A stretch of DNA of 64,000 bases, taken from assembly GCA_910578085.1 (NCBI GenBank), contig CAJTPM010000017.1, positions 1-64,000 of the forward strand. The letters run 5' to 3'. The position numbers and the translations under genes were made by a program. Below the pieces are notes generated by a model. That model saw only the letters and a list, made by a program, of their open reading frames with translations, was not told the origin of the DNA and made no database searches. Numbering within the stretch: the first letter of the stretch is position 1; every line of letters begins with the position of its first letter. This DNA comes from an uncultured Lachnospiraceae bacterium. GTDB taxonomy: Bacteria > Bacillota > Clostridia > Lachnospirales > Lachnospiraceae. This document shows positions 17,778-26,741 of the stretch, piece after piece.

Positions 17778-20221
17778 AATTGAAATATCAGAATATTATT
17801 TCAAAAATGTCTCTGGAAGAAAAGTGTTATATGTTCTCTGGCAAAGATTTCTGGCAGACCAGAAGCATAGAGCATTTGGGAATAAAAAATATCATGCTGG
17901 CGGATGGGCCTCACGGCGTCAGGAAGCAGGAGGGAACAGGGGATCAGCTGGGCTTAAATCCCTCTCTGCCTGCCACCTGTTTTCCCACGGCGGCAACCAT
18001 TGCAAACAGCTGGGATCCTTCGCTGGGCGAAGAGATCGGCCGTGTGATAGGCGAGGAAGCGGCAAGCCAGGGGATTAGCGTCCTGCTTGGACCGGGCATG
18101 AATATTAAAAGAAATCCGTTGTGCGGCCGAAACTTTGAGTATTTTTCCGAGGATCCGTATCTGGCGGGAAAGATGGCGGCAGGCTATATCAGAGGGATTC
18201 AGGAAAACGGCGTGGCAGCCTGTCCGAAACATTTTGCGGTAAACTCCCAGGAACTCAGACGGATGGCAAGCGATTCCGTGGTGGATGAGCGGACGCTGCG
18301 GGAAATTTACCTGACCGGATTTGAGATCGCGGTAAAGGAAGCGAAACCAAAAAGCCTCATGACGTCCTATAATCGGGTGAACGGCGTGTACGCCAATGAA
18401 AATGAACATTTGCTGCAGGAGATCCTGCGGGAGGAATGGGGATTTGACGGCTTTGTGGTTTCTGACTGGGGCGGCAGCAACGATCATGTGGAAGGTGTGA
18501 GGGCAGGCGCCCATCTGGAAATGCCTACCACCGGAGGCGACAGCGATGAGGAACTGATCCGCGCTGTAAAGGAAGGACGAATAAACGAGGAACTGATTGA
18601 TAAGAGATTAGATGAAATTTTAGATGTTATTTTCTCTGCCGGGGAGGCAGTGAAGAAAGCGGCAGGCAGCGCCTTTGATGTGGAGGCACACCACCAGACA
18701 GCAGAGAAGGCCAGTGAACGGAGTATTGTGCTTTTGAAAAATGAGGATAATATCCTGCCCTTAAAAAAGGGGACTTCCGTGGCGCTGATCGGAGATTTTG
18801 CCGATACGCCAAGATATCAGGGGGCCGGATCTTCCGGTGTAAACCCGACGAAATTGGACTCTGCAAAAGCTGTTATCGGACAGTTTGACTTAAAGGTGGC
18901 AGGGTTTGAACGGGGATATCCGAGAGTGGGACCGAGAAACATCATGCTGCGGGATCAGGCGGTGGAGCTTGCGAAACATGTTGATGTTGTGCTGCTTTAC
19001 CTGGGGCTGGATGAGATTTCGGAGTCGGAGGGGCTTGACAGGAAGCATATGAGAATTCCGGAGAGCCAGACAGAGCTGCTTCACAAAATTGCTGAGGTGA
19101 ACAGGAATATAGTGGTAGTCATGTCGGCGGGTTCTCCGGTGGAGATGCCGTGGTTAAATGAATGCAAAGCTTTGATTCATGGGTATCTGTGCGGACAGGC
19201 GGGCGCTACAGCTATGTTGAAAGCCATCATGGGAGAGATAAACCCGTCAGGAAAACTGTCCGAAACATATCCGATTGCCTATGAGGATACGCCCTCTGCG
19301 CCGTATTTTCCGTCAAAACAGAGAAGTGCGGAATACCGAGAGGGGTTGTATGTGGGTTACCGCTATTTTGAGACAGTGAAAAAACCGGTTTTGTTTCCGT
19401 TCGGATATGGTTTGAGTTATACGACATTTGAATATTCCGATTTACATATGGAAGTTCATGAAGAGAACAGGGAGAATCCGGTCACAGTTTTCTTTCAGAT
19501 AACAAATACCGGAAAAGTGGACGGAGCGGAAGTTGCACAGATTTATGTGGGCGCAAAGGAACCTTCCGTTTACCGTCCGGCAAAGGAACTGAAAGGATTT
19601 GTAAAAGTATTTCTGAAAGCCGGCGAGAGCCGGAAAGTGGCAGTTCCCCTGGACGATAAAGCGTTCCGCCATTTTCATGTAAAGACAAACCGGTTTGAGA
19701 TAGACGGCGGGAAATATGAGATCATGGCAGGGGCGTCTGCGGCGGATATCCGCCTTTCGGGCACTGTCGTTATAGTCGGGACAAAAGCGCCTGTTTCCTG
19801 CGGGATGGAAAAACTTCCGGATTACGCGAAGGGAGAGATTTTATCTGTTCCTGATCCGGAATGGAAAGAGTTGCTGGGACACGAGATCCCCGATGGAAAA
19901 TGGAGCGGCACGCTGGAAGCAAATGATGCAATATGCCAGATGTATTATGCGAAAAGCATTCTCGCGAGATTAGTATACAAAGTTTTGACTGGTATGCTGA
20001 ATAAGAGCATTAAAAAAGGAAAGCCGGACTTAAATATTACCTTTATTTATAACATGCCGTTCAGAGGGATCGGCAAAATGACAGGCGGAATCGTGAGTCA
20101 GTACATGGTGGATGGAATCGTAAAAATGGTAAACGGCCGTTTCTTTGCAGGAGCTGGCCAGGTGATTTCCGGTTTCTTTAAGCAGCGAAAAGTCCTGAAA
20201 AAGGCGAATACAATAAAATGA
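17774..20221 (+). CDS. cytoplasmic GH3 beta-glucosidase, standard domain order
   Basis: This 815-residue protein starts MKLKYQNIISKMSLEEK with no signal peptide. Domain order is canonical: GH3_N barrel (LADGPHGVRKQ, GPGMNIKRNPLCGRNFEYFS, CPKHFAVNSQE, nucleophile D231 in FVVSDWGGS), GH3_C (SIVLLKNEDNILPLKKG; LGLDEISESEGLDR probably carries the acid/base Glu) and Fn3-like domain (about 560-650). A C-terminal tail of about 100 residues is unusual and partly hydrophobic. The ATG at 17774 overlaps the previous stop and has AGGAAGAG upstream. It likely finishes breakdown of imported glycosides. Confidence 0.92.
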   Translation: MKLKYQNIISKMSLEEKCYMFSGKDFWQTRSIEHLGIKNIMLADGPHGVRKQEGTGDQLGLNPSLPATCFPTAATIANSWDPSLGEEIGRVIGEEAASQGISVLLGPGMNIKRNPLCGRNFEYFSEDPYLAGKMAAGYIRGIQENGVAACPKHFAVNSQELRRMASDSVVDERTLREIYLTGFEIAVKEAKPKSLMTSYNRVNGVYANENEHLLQEILREEWGFDGFVVSDWGGSNDHVEGVRAGAHLEMPTTGGDSDEELIRAVKEGRINEELIDKRLDEILDVIFSAGEAVKKAAGSAFDVEAHHQTAEKASERSIVLLKNEDNILPLKKGTSVALIGDFADTPRYQGAGSSGVNPTKLDSAKAVIGQFDLKVAGFERGYPRVGPRNIMLRDQAVELAKHVDVVLLYLGLDEISESEGLDRKHMRIPESQTELLHKIAEVNRNIVVVMSAGSPVEMPWLNECKALIHGYLCGQAGATAMLKAIMGEINPSGKLSETYPIAYEDTPSAPYFPSKQRSAEYREGLYVGYRYFETVKKPVLFPFGYGLSYTTFEYSDLHMEVHEENRENPVTVFFQITNTGKVDGAEVAQIYVGAKEPSVYRPAKELKGFVKVFLKAGESRKVAVPLDDKAFRHFHVKTNRFEIDGGKYEIMAGASAADIRLSGTVVIVGTKAPVSCGMEKLPDYAKGEILSVPDPEWKELLGHEIPDGKWSGTLEANDAICQMYYAKSILARLVYKVLTGMLNKSIKKGKPDLNITFIYNMPFRGIGKMTGGIVSQYMVDGIVKMVNGRFFAGAGQVISGFFKQRKVLKKANTIK

Positions 20222-20270
20222 AGAAAGTTTGGGAGAGACCTGAGCGGGACGAAACAGAGAGGAGCTGAGT

Positions 20271-20837
20271 ATGAAGTTTTTTGAGAGGTTTGCTGAAAAA
20301 CATCCAAAGGCTGCCCGGTGGATCAGGGAAGGCGGATTGTTTCTTATTTTCAGCTATGTGATCACGTTTTTAAAATATCTGATGCTGCTGTTTTTACCGA
20401 AGCTGTTTTCTGCTTATGCAGGCAACGGTTTCGGCTGGCCGGGAATCGAAGGCAGCCTGTTCGGAATACCGTTTACATTTAATGTGATCGGGTATGCCGT
20501 TGCAGACGGCGGTATGGCGTATATGTTTGCCAATCTGGTGTCCAGCCTGTTGGGGGAATGCGTTAATTTTCCCCTGCAAAGAAATTTTACATTCCGTAGC
20601 AAAGGCCCGTTAAAGCTTCAGATACCGCTTTATTTTACAGGATGGTTCGTGATTTTTTTAGTAGTAAACGCTATCAACAGTGTGTGGGTTGGTGTGGCAA
20701 AGGTATTGCTTCCGGCAGCGGTTTATAACATTGGAACAACGGTTCTGACCGGCGGCGTGGCGATGGTTGTGTTTTTTGTTGTGAATAAGATTATTTTTGC
20801 GGAAGGCTTTGGAGAGCGGAAAAAGAACGCAAAATAA
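20271..20837 (+). CDS. GtrA-like small membrane protein
   Basis: This 188-residue protein has four predicted membrane helices and the GtrA-like pattern (NFPLQRNFTFRSKGPL between helices 2 and 3). GtrA-family proteins are linked to movement or handling of lipid-linked sugars. An unusually long first loop (about residues 45-75) is Gly/Phe-rich. AGAGGAG precedes the ATG. It follows the GH3 gene by 49 bases, is probably the last gene of the operon and ends just before a strong terminator. Confidence 0.75.
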   Translation: MKFFERFAEKHPKAARWIREGGLFLIFSYVITFLKYLMLLFLPKLFSAYAGNGFGWPGIEGSLFGIPFTFNVIGYAVADGGMAYMFANLVSSLLGECVNFPLQRNFTFRSKGPLKLQIPLYFTGWFVIFLVVNAINSVWVGVAKVLLPAAVYNIGTTVLTGGVAMVVFFVVNKIIFAEGFGERKKNAK

Positions 20838-20840
20838 AAA

Positions 20841-20879
20841 AATCACCGTTGTGCTCTTATGTGCAGCGGTGATTTTTTT
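20841..20879. terminator. bidirectional rho-independent terminator
   Basis: AATCACCGTTG and its partner CAGCGGTGATT form a stable stem with one G-U pair, flanked by an A run on the left and seven Ts on the right. It ends the GtrA operon on the plus strand and can also stop the VWA transcript on the minus strand. Confidence 0.88.
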
Positions 20880-20880
20880 G

Positions 20881-20973
20881 TGCGCAGGCCCGCATAGGGA
20901 AGTTTGCTGCCCTGGCGGTATGCCATCTACTCGGCGAGCAGGAGAGAAAAGCATTCCCCTGCTCAATTGGACT
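20881..20973 (+). repeat. dispersed intergenic element, copy 2 (fullest copy)
   Basis: It starts TGCGCAGGCCCGCA straight after a terminator and ends with a hairpin, GAGCAGG (20936-20942) pairing with CCTGCTC (20958-20964), followed by AATTGG. A related unit at 42655-42700 has the same start, a GGGGAGAAAA motif and a matching hairpin ending in CCCGCTCAATT. Copy 1 at 1786 has only the start. Confidence 0.5.
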
Positions 20974-20976
20974 ATT

Positions 20977-22122
20977 TCAGATAATCTTCCCAATCCACTC
21001 CGCCAGCTCTTCGGGTGTCATTGCTCCCACATGGGCGCCCAGTGAAGCCAGTTTCGCGGCGGCCTGCCTGTCGTAGCAGGGGTTTGCCGCCATATCCAGG
21101 GCAGTCAGGGCGATCAGCTTTGCGCCGCTCTCAATGATTCCCTTGCTGGCACGGTAAAGATTTTGGTAGCCGCCGCCCTCATAGAGGTCGGAAACCAGAA
21201 CGACCATAGTCCGATAAGGAAAATCGATCAGTGTTTCGCAGTAGGTCAGCGCACCCGCGATATTTGTGCCGCCGCCTAACTGAACGCTCATCAGAGTTTC
21301 CACGGGATCTTCCACATAACCGCTCAGATCGACGACATTTGTGTCAAAAATGACAAGTTTCACGTCCAGCATCGGAAGTTTCGCAAAAATACCGGCCATC
21401 ACCGCACTGTGGATCACTGAATCCAGCATAGAACCGCTCTCGTCCACACAAAGAATTACCCGCCAGCTGTTATAGCGTTTCATGCGGGAATGAAAATAAA
21501 CTTGCTTTAGGACAAGTCTTTGTTCTTCCGTGTCATAATTTTTCAGGTTCTGCCGTATCGTCTTTTTCATATCCAGGTTTCTGGCAGATTTTACGGGACT
21601 GGAAGAAGTGCGGTCCAGTTTTCCGAAAAAGGATCGTTTCAGTTCCTGTTCCATTTTTTTCGTCAGTTCGTCCGCCACTTTGCGCACGATCTCCTTTGCC
21701 ATCTCCAACACTCTGCCCTTCATCATGTGCTTCAAAGTCAGAATGGTCTTCAACAGATCCCTGTTGGGTTCCAGTTTCTGTAAAACTTCGGGATCCGTCA
21801 AAAGTTCGGTCATATTATATTTTTCCAGGGCATGACGTTCCATAACTTCTACAGTCTGTTTCGGAAACAGTTTTTTTATCTTCTGCAGCCAGGAAGGTAC
21901 CGTGAGCCTGCTGGCATCCTTCCCTCCTGCCCGGTCCTCCTCCCGGATGTCCTGCTCCTCGCTGTACTCTCTGGAATACAGAAAATCCAGCGCTTCCTCC
22001 ATATCCATATAATGCAGCGTATCGGCATAACCGTTTTCCCCCATTAAAAAAGGAAGTTTATCGGCAGAATATTTCCCAAGCACAAGCCTCCACCTGTTTA
22101 AAAGTTCCTGTTCGTCGGTCAT
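20977..22122 (-). CDS. VWA-domain protein (YehP-like)
   Basis: This 381-residue soluble protein has an N-terminal helical region and a von Willebrand A domain (about 218-380) with an intact metal-binding MIDAS motif DESGS at 227-231 and a downstream GGGTNI threonine motif. VWA proteins commonly act as partners of MoxR AAA+ ATPases, using metal-dependent contacts to hand substrates to the ATPase. The MoxR and DUF5682 genes lie upstream on the same strand. GAAGGA precedes the ATG. The 122-base gap before it shows no strong hairpin. Confidence 0.9.
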   Translation of the reverse strand: MTDEQELLNRWRLVLGKYSADKLPFLMGENGYADTLHYMDMEEALDFLYSREYSEEQDIREEDRAGGKDASRLTVPSWLQKIKKLFPKQTVEVMERHALEKYNMTELLTDPEVLQKLEPNRDLLKTILTLKHMMKGRVLEMAKEIVRKVADELTKKMEQELKRSFFGKLDRTSSSPVKSARNLDMKKTIRQNLKNYDTEEQRLVLKQVYFHSRMKRYNSWRVILCVDESGSMLDSVIHSAVMAGIFAKLPMLDVKLVIFDTNVVDLSGYVEDPVETLMSVQLGGGTNIAGALTYCETLIDFPYRTMVVLVSDLYEGGGYQNLYRASKGIIESGAKLIALTALDMAANPCYDRQAAAKLASLGAHVGAMTPEELAEWIGKII

Positions 22123-22244
22123 AATTATCCTTCTCCCCGCAATATCAAAGCCAAATTACAAATTTTAATCTTTTTTAGTAGTTACTTCTCAAACAACAGC
22201 CAGATATACAAAACAATTATCACATCTTTTTTACTTTACTGTTA

Positions 22245-24659
22245 TTACACCCGCACCGTCCGCGAAACAAAATCATCCAACTCTTTTCCATAGGCAAACC
22301 AGTCCGCCGGAATCTCCTTTAAATCCATAATATCCCTTGCCGTCCGCCCATGTAAAGCGGCAGCCCTTTCTGCGATCTTATCGATCTCTCTGGGTGTAAA
22401 GTAAGTAAAGGACATCCGCAGTTCCGGCAGAAGTTCCATGAATTCAGTACTTTCGGCCTGTTTTAAAAAGGCGTCTAACATGCCAAGGATCTGCGGCCCG
22501 ATAAAAATCAGATCCCTGGCGGCAAAAAACAGTCCGCGAAAAAAGAGGGCGGTATGTTTCATCTGTACTTTCGTGCCGCGGAAATAGCCGAGACAGGCTT
22601 TTTCTATCAAAGCAGGATCCTCTTTGCCGCCGCCATACAAGATACCGTGAATACAGCCGTCCAGTCCGGCCTGCAGTTTTGGATTCCGCTGCATCTTTAG
22701 AAGAATCTCAAAAAATTCTTCTCTCGTGGCATCCTTTGTCAGTTGATAGAGCAGTTTGACAGCATTCATGCATTTATTCAGGTCTTCCTCTTTGACCGCC
22801 GCCATGGAAGGCAGCAGGGAGATCAGCTTTCTGACCGTCAGCTGCAAAAGCAGTTCAAAATCCATCTCAGACTGATAGAGAGGGCCAAGTTCCCGCATCA
22901 TTTTCAGGTAGGAGAGGGCATCCGCAAGGGAGTAAAAGTCTGTGTCCTTCTGAATCAGTTCCTGAACCCTGTCATAGACGGTCTGCAGTTTATCCCTGAG
23001 GCCCATTTCGAAAACTTTTGTGAGCAGAATGGCACAGGCGCCGGCGCCCAGATCTTTTTTTAACTCTTCCCGCACCAGAGAGTCCGCCGCTTCTTCTACC
23101 GTGGCGCCATAGACGGAAACGTCGATCAGCGCGGCGTTTACCTGTATGCTCCACTTGTATTTCCAAATCTCCCGGATCAGATTTCTGTCTCGTTGTTTCT
23201 GTAGATTCGGCCCTTTCACCCGCCTTGCATATTCTGTGTTTAAAAAAAGCATCCGGTGCAAAAAAGAACTGATTTTACGGTGTCTCTCGGAAGAAAACAG
23301 GGATAAGGTAAGTTCTGTTTCCAGTGTGGAACTGATTTTCAGGGAAAAGGATCTGCACTGCGCCTCAAAATCCTGGACGATGGGCGGAACGGCGGCCTGA
23401 CCGCACAGTTTTCCCACAGCTTTGCCGGTCATGTTCTTTCTGAGGATCTGCATCGGCGTATCTGTGGCGATGGTGTATTCTCCCTTTACATAGGAAGAGA
23501 GAACCGCGTCAAACAGCTCGTAGGCGCCGGGTTCATTTTTCCCGCGAAGGGAAGAAAGACCGTCCGCCATCTGTGTGGCGCAGATCTCATCGTAAGTGGA
23601 TATGTTTCCTTCTTTTCTGCGGGTTTCCTTTCCGCAGGCGATCAGAAAATCCAGTACGGTCTGCCGATAACAGTTTTCCGGACATTCCGAAAATTTTTCC
23701 CAGATCTGTTGATAAAAAGCAGGATATGGCATACCGCTGGCATAGCCGTTAAGGGCGTCGGCGGCTTCCATGGAATAGGGCATCAGGTAAACGCTCTGTT
23801 CTGTCTTTCTGACCTTTTCCGGTTTCTTTTTCCGCAGACCGGAGAGGAATGTGTCATCCTGCAAAAGAGCGGACAGGGAAGGCGTGTGAAAACCGCCGGT
23901 AATAACCAGAATGCGCAGAGGATCCCCGGTTTTCTGTAAAGACATATTCTGCTTTGCAAAAAGATCGCTTAAGGAAGAGCAGCCGGAGATCACCCGATAA
24001 ATGTTTTCTGCCATGTGGATCTCTCTGGCCAGGGAGCCGTCTCCCTTTATGATGTCCTCCGGTGTGCTTTCTCTGGCCTGCGTGCAGTAGAGCAGCAGGT
24101 CGGAAAACCACTCCCCACTCTTTCCGGAGAGACCGTCTATCTCAAAATATTTTTCCCAGAATTCATCAAAACTCCGAAGGTTTGCTTTTTCGCAGAGTTT
24201 TTGGAGATAGGCGTTCCGGGAGAGCAGATAATCGTCGTTATAGGTATTTTTTTCCTCTTTTTTCCGAAGTCCCTGACCTTTTTCCGATGCGGCAAGTATA
24301 CCGGCGTAGGAAAGATCCATAAAGGCGGCAGGAATCCCAAGTCTTTTTGCTGTCCGCAGGGCCACCAGTTCCGGGGAATAATCCAGAAAAGGATAGTAGC
24401 ATTTGTAATGTTCTTTTTCTTCCGAAAGCTGTCCCGTTTTATCGTGGTAGGAGTAGTAGATAGCGAAAGGCGCTTCCGTGTCCGGATCTGTCATAACGGG
24501 AATCAGCTCGTTTGCGTTTTCCGGCCCCTCGATCAGAACAACGGCAGGGGCGTATTCTTCCATGACTTTTTTCACATGGAGAGAACAGGCGGGACTGTGA
24601 TGTCTCACCGGAAGCAGCATTATTTCAGCCATTTCCTCGCTTCGTAATATTTTTTCCAT
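22245..24659 (-). CDS. DUF5682 family protein (YehM-like)
   Basis: This 804-residue soluble protein has the N-terminal signature LLPVRHHSPACSLHV followed by VLIEGPENA, typical of DUF5682/YehM proteins; a central ITGGFHTPSL motif and a long helical C-terminus follow. Its function is unknown. The family is repeatedly encoded between a MoxR ATPase and a VWA protein, as here. It overlaps the MoxR gene by 40 bases, so translation is probably coupled. AAGGTGG lies about 6 bases before the ATG at 24659. Confidence 0.85.
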   Translation of the reverse strand: MEKILRSEEMAEIMLLPVRHHSPACSLHVKKVMEEYAPAVVLIEGPENANELIPVMTDPDTEAPFAIYYSYHDKTGQLSEEKEHYKCYYPFLDYSPELVALRTAKRLGIPAAFMDLSYAGILAASEKGQGLRKKEEKNTYNDDYLLSRNAYLQKLCEKANLRSFDEFWEKYFEIDGLSGKSGEWFSDLLLYCTQARESTPEDIIKGDGSLAREIHMAENIYRVISGCSSLSDLFAKQNMSLQKTGDPLRILVITGGFHTPSLSALLQDDTFLSGLRKKKPEKVRKTEQSVYLMPYSMEAADALNGYASGMPYPAFYQQIWEKFSECPENCYRQTVLDFLIACGKETRRKEGNISTYDEICATQMADGLSSLRGKNEPGAYELFDAVLSSYVKGEYTIATDTPMQILRKNMTGKAVGKLCGQAAVPPIVQDFEAQCRSFSLKISSTLETELTLSLFSSERHRKISSFLHRMLFLNTEYARRVKGPNLQKQRDRNLIREIWKYKWSIQVNAALIDVSVYGATVEEAADSLVREELKKDLGAGACAILLTKVFEMGLRDKLQTVYDRVQELIQKDTDFYSLADALSYLKMMRELGPLYQSEMDFELLLQLTVRKLISLLPSMAAVKEEDLNKCMNAVKLLYQLTKDATREEFFEILLKMQRNPKLQAGLDGCIHGILYGGGKEDPALIEKACLGYFRGTKVQMKHTALFFRGLFFAARDLIFIGPQILGMLDAFLKQAESTEFMELLPELRMSFTYFTPREIDKIAERAAALHGRTARDIMDLKEIPADWFAYGKELDDFVSRTVRV

Positions 24660-25729
24660 AACCCACCTTCTTTGCTGCTCTTGTCTTTTATAACGGTAGA
24701 AAAATATTCTTTTACCTTACTTAAGTCGTCCTTATTTTCCTTGGAGACTGCCCCCACCAGATTCTGTACCAGGCAGTCCATATCAAGCGTGCCGTCACCG
24801 TAGTAATAACCGGAGATCATGGTCTGGTAGTAGACGGATACTGCCTCGGCGGTACTCATAACGGCGGAAGGTTTGTCGATCCTGTGGCCGTAAGAAGAAA
24901 TGCCTTCCCGCAGTTCATGATAGGTGGAGGCGAGCAGTTCGGCGGCTTTTTCGTCCGGCGTTATGTCAATGCTGTTTTCGGCGGCAAGTTCGCTGACCTC
25001 GTTTAAAATGATCTGTTTTTCGAGAGAAACTTCCCGTACCGGCATAACAGTCTCAAAATTGAAACGTCGCTTTAAGGCGCTGCTCATCTCGTTTACGCCC
25101 TTGTCTCTGGTGTTGGCGGTGCCGATCACATTGAATCCCGGTTTTGCGAACAGGAACCCATCATCCCCCAGCTCAGGCACATTGAGCACTTTATCGCTTA
25201 AAACGCTGATCAGGCTGTCCTGAATTTCCGCCGGCGTTCTTGTGATCTCCTCAAAACGCGTGAGGATCCCGCGCTCCATTCCCACATAAAGGGGAGCGGG
25301 AACCAGGGCCTCTCTGCTCGGGCCTTTCGCCAGAAGCAGCGCGTAGTTCCAGGAATATTTGATCATATCCTCGGTGGTGCCGGCAGTGCCCTGGATCGTG
25401 TTTGTGCTGATGCCGCTGATGGCAGCAGAGAGCAGTTCCGAGAGCATGGTCTTTGCGGTGCCTGGTTCGCCCACTAACATCAGTCCTCTGTTTCCGGCCA
25501 GGGTGATAATGCAGCGCTCCACCAGGGCGTCGTTGCCGAAGTATTTTTTACGGATGGTAATGGTTTCTCCCTGATAGATAAGAGGTTTCTGGCTTCCCAG
25601 AATAAAAGTGCGGACAGCCTGGGGGGAGAGCCGCCAGTTCCCGGGTCTTCTCGCCGTATCGGCGGCCTTAAGCGCCGCCAGTTCTTTCTGATAGCGTACC
25701 TCTACGGGGGGTTTAATGCTTTCTTTCAA
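24620..25729 (-). CDS. MoxR-family AAA+ ATPase (YehL-like)
   Basis: This 369-residue protein has Walker A GEPGTAKT at 87-94, a Walker B region GILTRFEEI (154-162), sensor 1 at NVIGTANTRD (200-209) and an ALKRRF arginine motif (218-223). MoxR ATPases act as chaperone-like remodelling machines with VWA partners. The start is a TTG at 25729: GGAGG lies 9 bases upstream of it and no ATG fits as well. It is first in the run MoxR, DUF5682, VWA and likely works with the SWIM and DUF4132 proteins at 1.8-7.8 kb. Confidence 0.92.
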   Translation of the reverse strand: MKESIKPPVEVRYQKELAALKAADTARRPGNWRLSPQAVRTFILGSQKPLIYQGETITIRKKYFGNDALVERCIITLAGNRGLMLVGEPGTAKTMLSELLSAAISGISTNTIQGTAGTTEDMIKYSWNYALLLAKGPSREALVPAPLYVGMERGILTRFEEITRTPAEIQDSLISVLSDKVLNVPELGDDGFLFAKPGFNVIGTANTRDKGVNEMSSALKRRFNFETVMPVREVSLEKQIILNEVSELAAENSIDITPDEKAAELLASTYHELREGISSYGHRIDKPSAVMSTAEAVSVYYQTMISGYYYGDGTLDMDCLVQNLVGAVSKENKDDLSKVKEYFSTVIKDKSSKEGGLWKKYYEARKWLK

Positions 25730-25927
25730 GGTTTCGATCCTCCTGTCAGTGAATATGAGTAAAGCTTACTATTTTACAATGCTTTCTCTACCTATGTAGA
25801 ATGGGAATGAATCAGTATGACTACTGACTAAGATAAGTATACACAAAATTGCAGAAAAATTGAACAGGGAAAAACCTTAACAGACAGTAAATTAAAAAAT
25901 TTCAGCTAAATCGGTTTTCAAACCACA

Positions 25928-25973
25928 TTGACGACGAAGGATAGATGTAATATGCTATAGTTATAAAACTATA
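25928..25973 (+). promoter_or_regulatory. sigma-A-type promoter with overlapping palindrome
   Basis: TTGACG (25928-25933) and TATGCT (25951-25956) are 17 bp apart and read toward the PAP2 gene. TATAGTT (25956-25962) and AACTATA (25967-25973) form an inverted repeat overlapping the likely transcription start and could be an operator. Nothing else is apparent in 25744-26056, which is AT-rich. Confidence 0.6.
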
Positions 25974-26074
25974 AGCTTCCCTGCGCAATCGGAAGATTCA
26001 AAGAAATTTCCCATAGAGCGAAAGAGAAATTTTGTGACAGGAAGCAGTATCGGATCATGGGAGGAGAAGCCTGC

Positions 26075-26671
26075 ATGGAAGTTGAACTGCGTATTCTGGA
26101 TTTTATACAAAGCCTTCGCACGCCTTTTGGCGATGTGGCGATGCCGTTTATCTCAAAACTGGGAAATACCGGAATGATCTGGATCATACTGGCCCTTGTT
26201 TTGCTGATTATTCCTAAGACAAGAAATTATGGGATACTGGTGACGGCGGCGTTACTTGCGGATGTCATTTTGTGCGATGGAATATTGAAACATCTGTTTC
26301 GGAGAGTCCGGCCCTGTGATATCAATATCGCTGTTCAGCTTATAATTCCCAGACCGAAAGATTTTTCCTTTCCGTCGGGGCATACGGCCTGTTCCGTTGC
26401 GGTATCAACAGCACTCTTTCTTGTCAGGGAAAAAGGACCTACCGCAGAAAGTCAGCAGGACCGGGTGCGCAGGCTGATGGGAAAGCTGTGGATCCCGGTG
26501 TGGATCCTGACGGCGGTGATCGCTTTTTCGAGGATGTATCTGTATGTGCATTATCCGACAGACATCTTGGGTGGGATTGTCACCGGGCTGGCAGCGGGGT
26601 ATATTGGATTTAGAGTGACGGAGAAGCTGAGAGTACATACGCAGAATCGGCAAAATAAAACCGGACACTGA
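26075..26671 (+). CDS. PAP2-family phosphatase, membrane
   Basis: This 198-residue protein has several membrane helices and all three PAP2 motifs: K72...RP(79-80), PSGH (100-103) and SR(152-153)...H159...D163. It probably removes phosphate from a lipid pyrophosphate or phosphatidate, for example undecaprenyl pyrophosphate, at the outer face of the membrane; substrate is not readable. The start is placed at the ATG at 26075, because GGGAGGAG lies 8 bases before it and within the reading frame of an earlier ATG at 26057. Confidence 0.9.
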   Translation: MEVELRILDFIQSLRTPFGDVAMPFISKLGNTGMIWIILALVLLIIPKTRNYGILVTAALLADVILCDGILKHLFRRVRPCDINIAVQLIIPRPKDFSFPSGHTACSVAVSTALFLVREKGPTAESQQDRVRRLMGKLWIPVWILTAVIAFSRMYLYVHYPTDILGGIVTGLAAGYIGFRVTEKLRVHTQNRQNKTGH

Positions 26672-26741
26672 AAAAAGAACAGCTTATGCGCGGAAAGCAG
26701 TGAAAAACGAGAAATTATTTGAACGAGAAGGGAGAAAAACT

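Noticed and set aside
20977..25729. Cobalt or magnesium chelatase genes (MoxR + VWA)
   Set aside because: No chelatase large subunit; the DUF5682 partner points to the yeh-like system instead.
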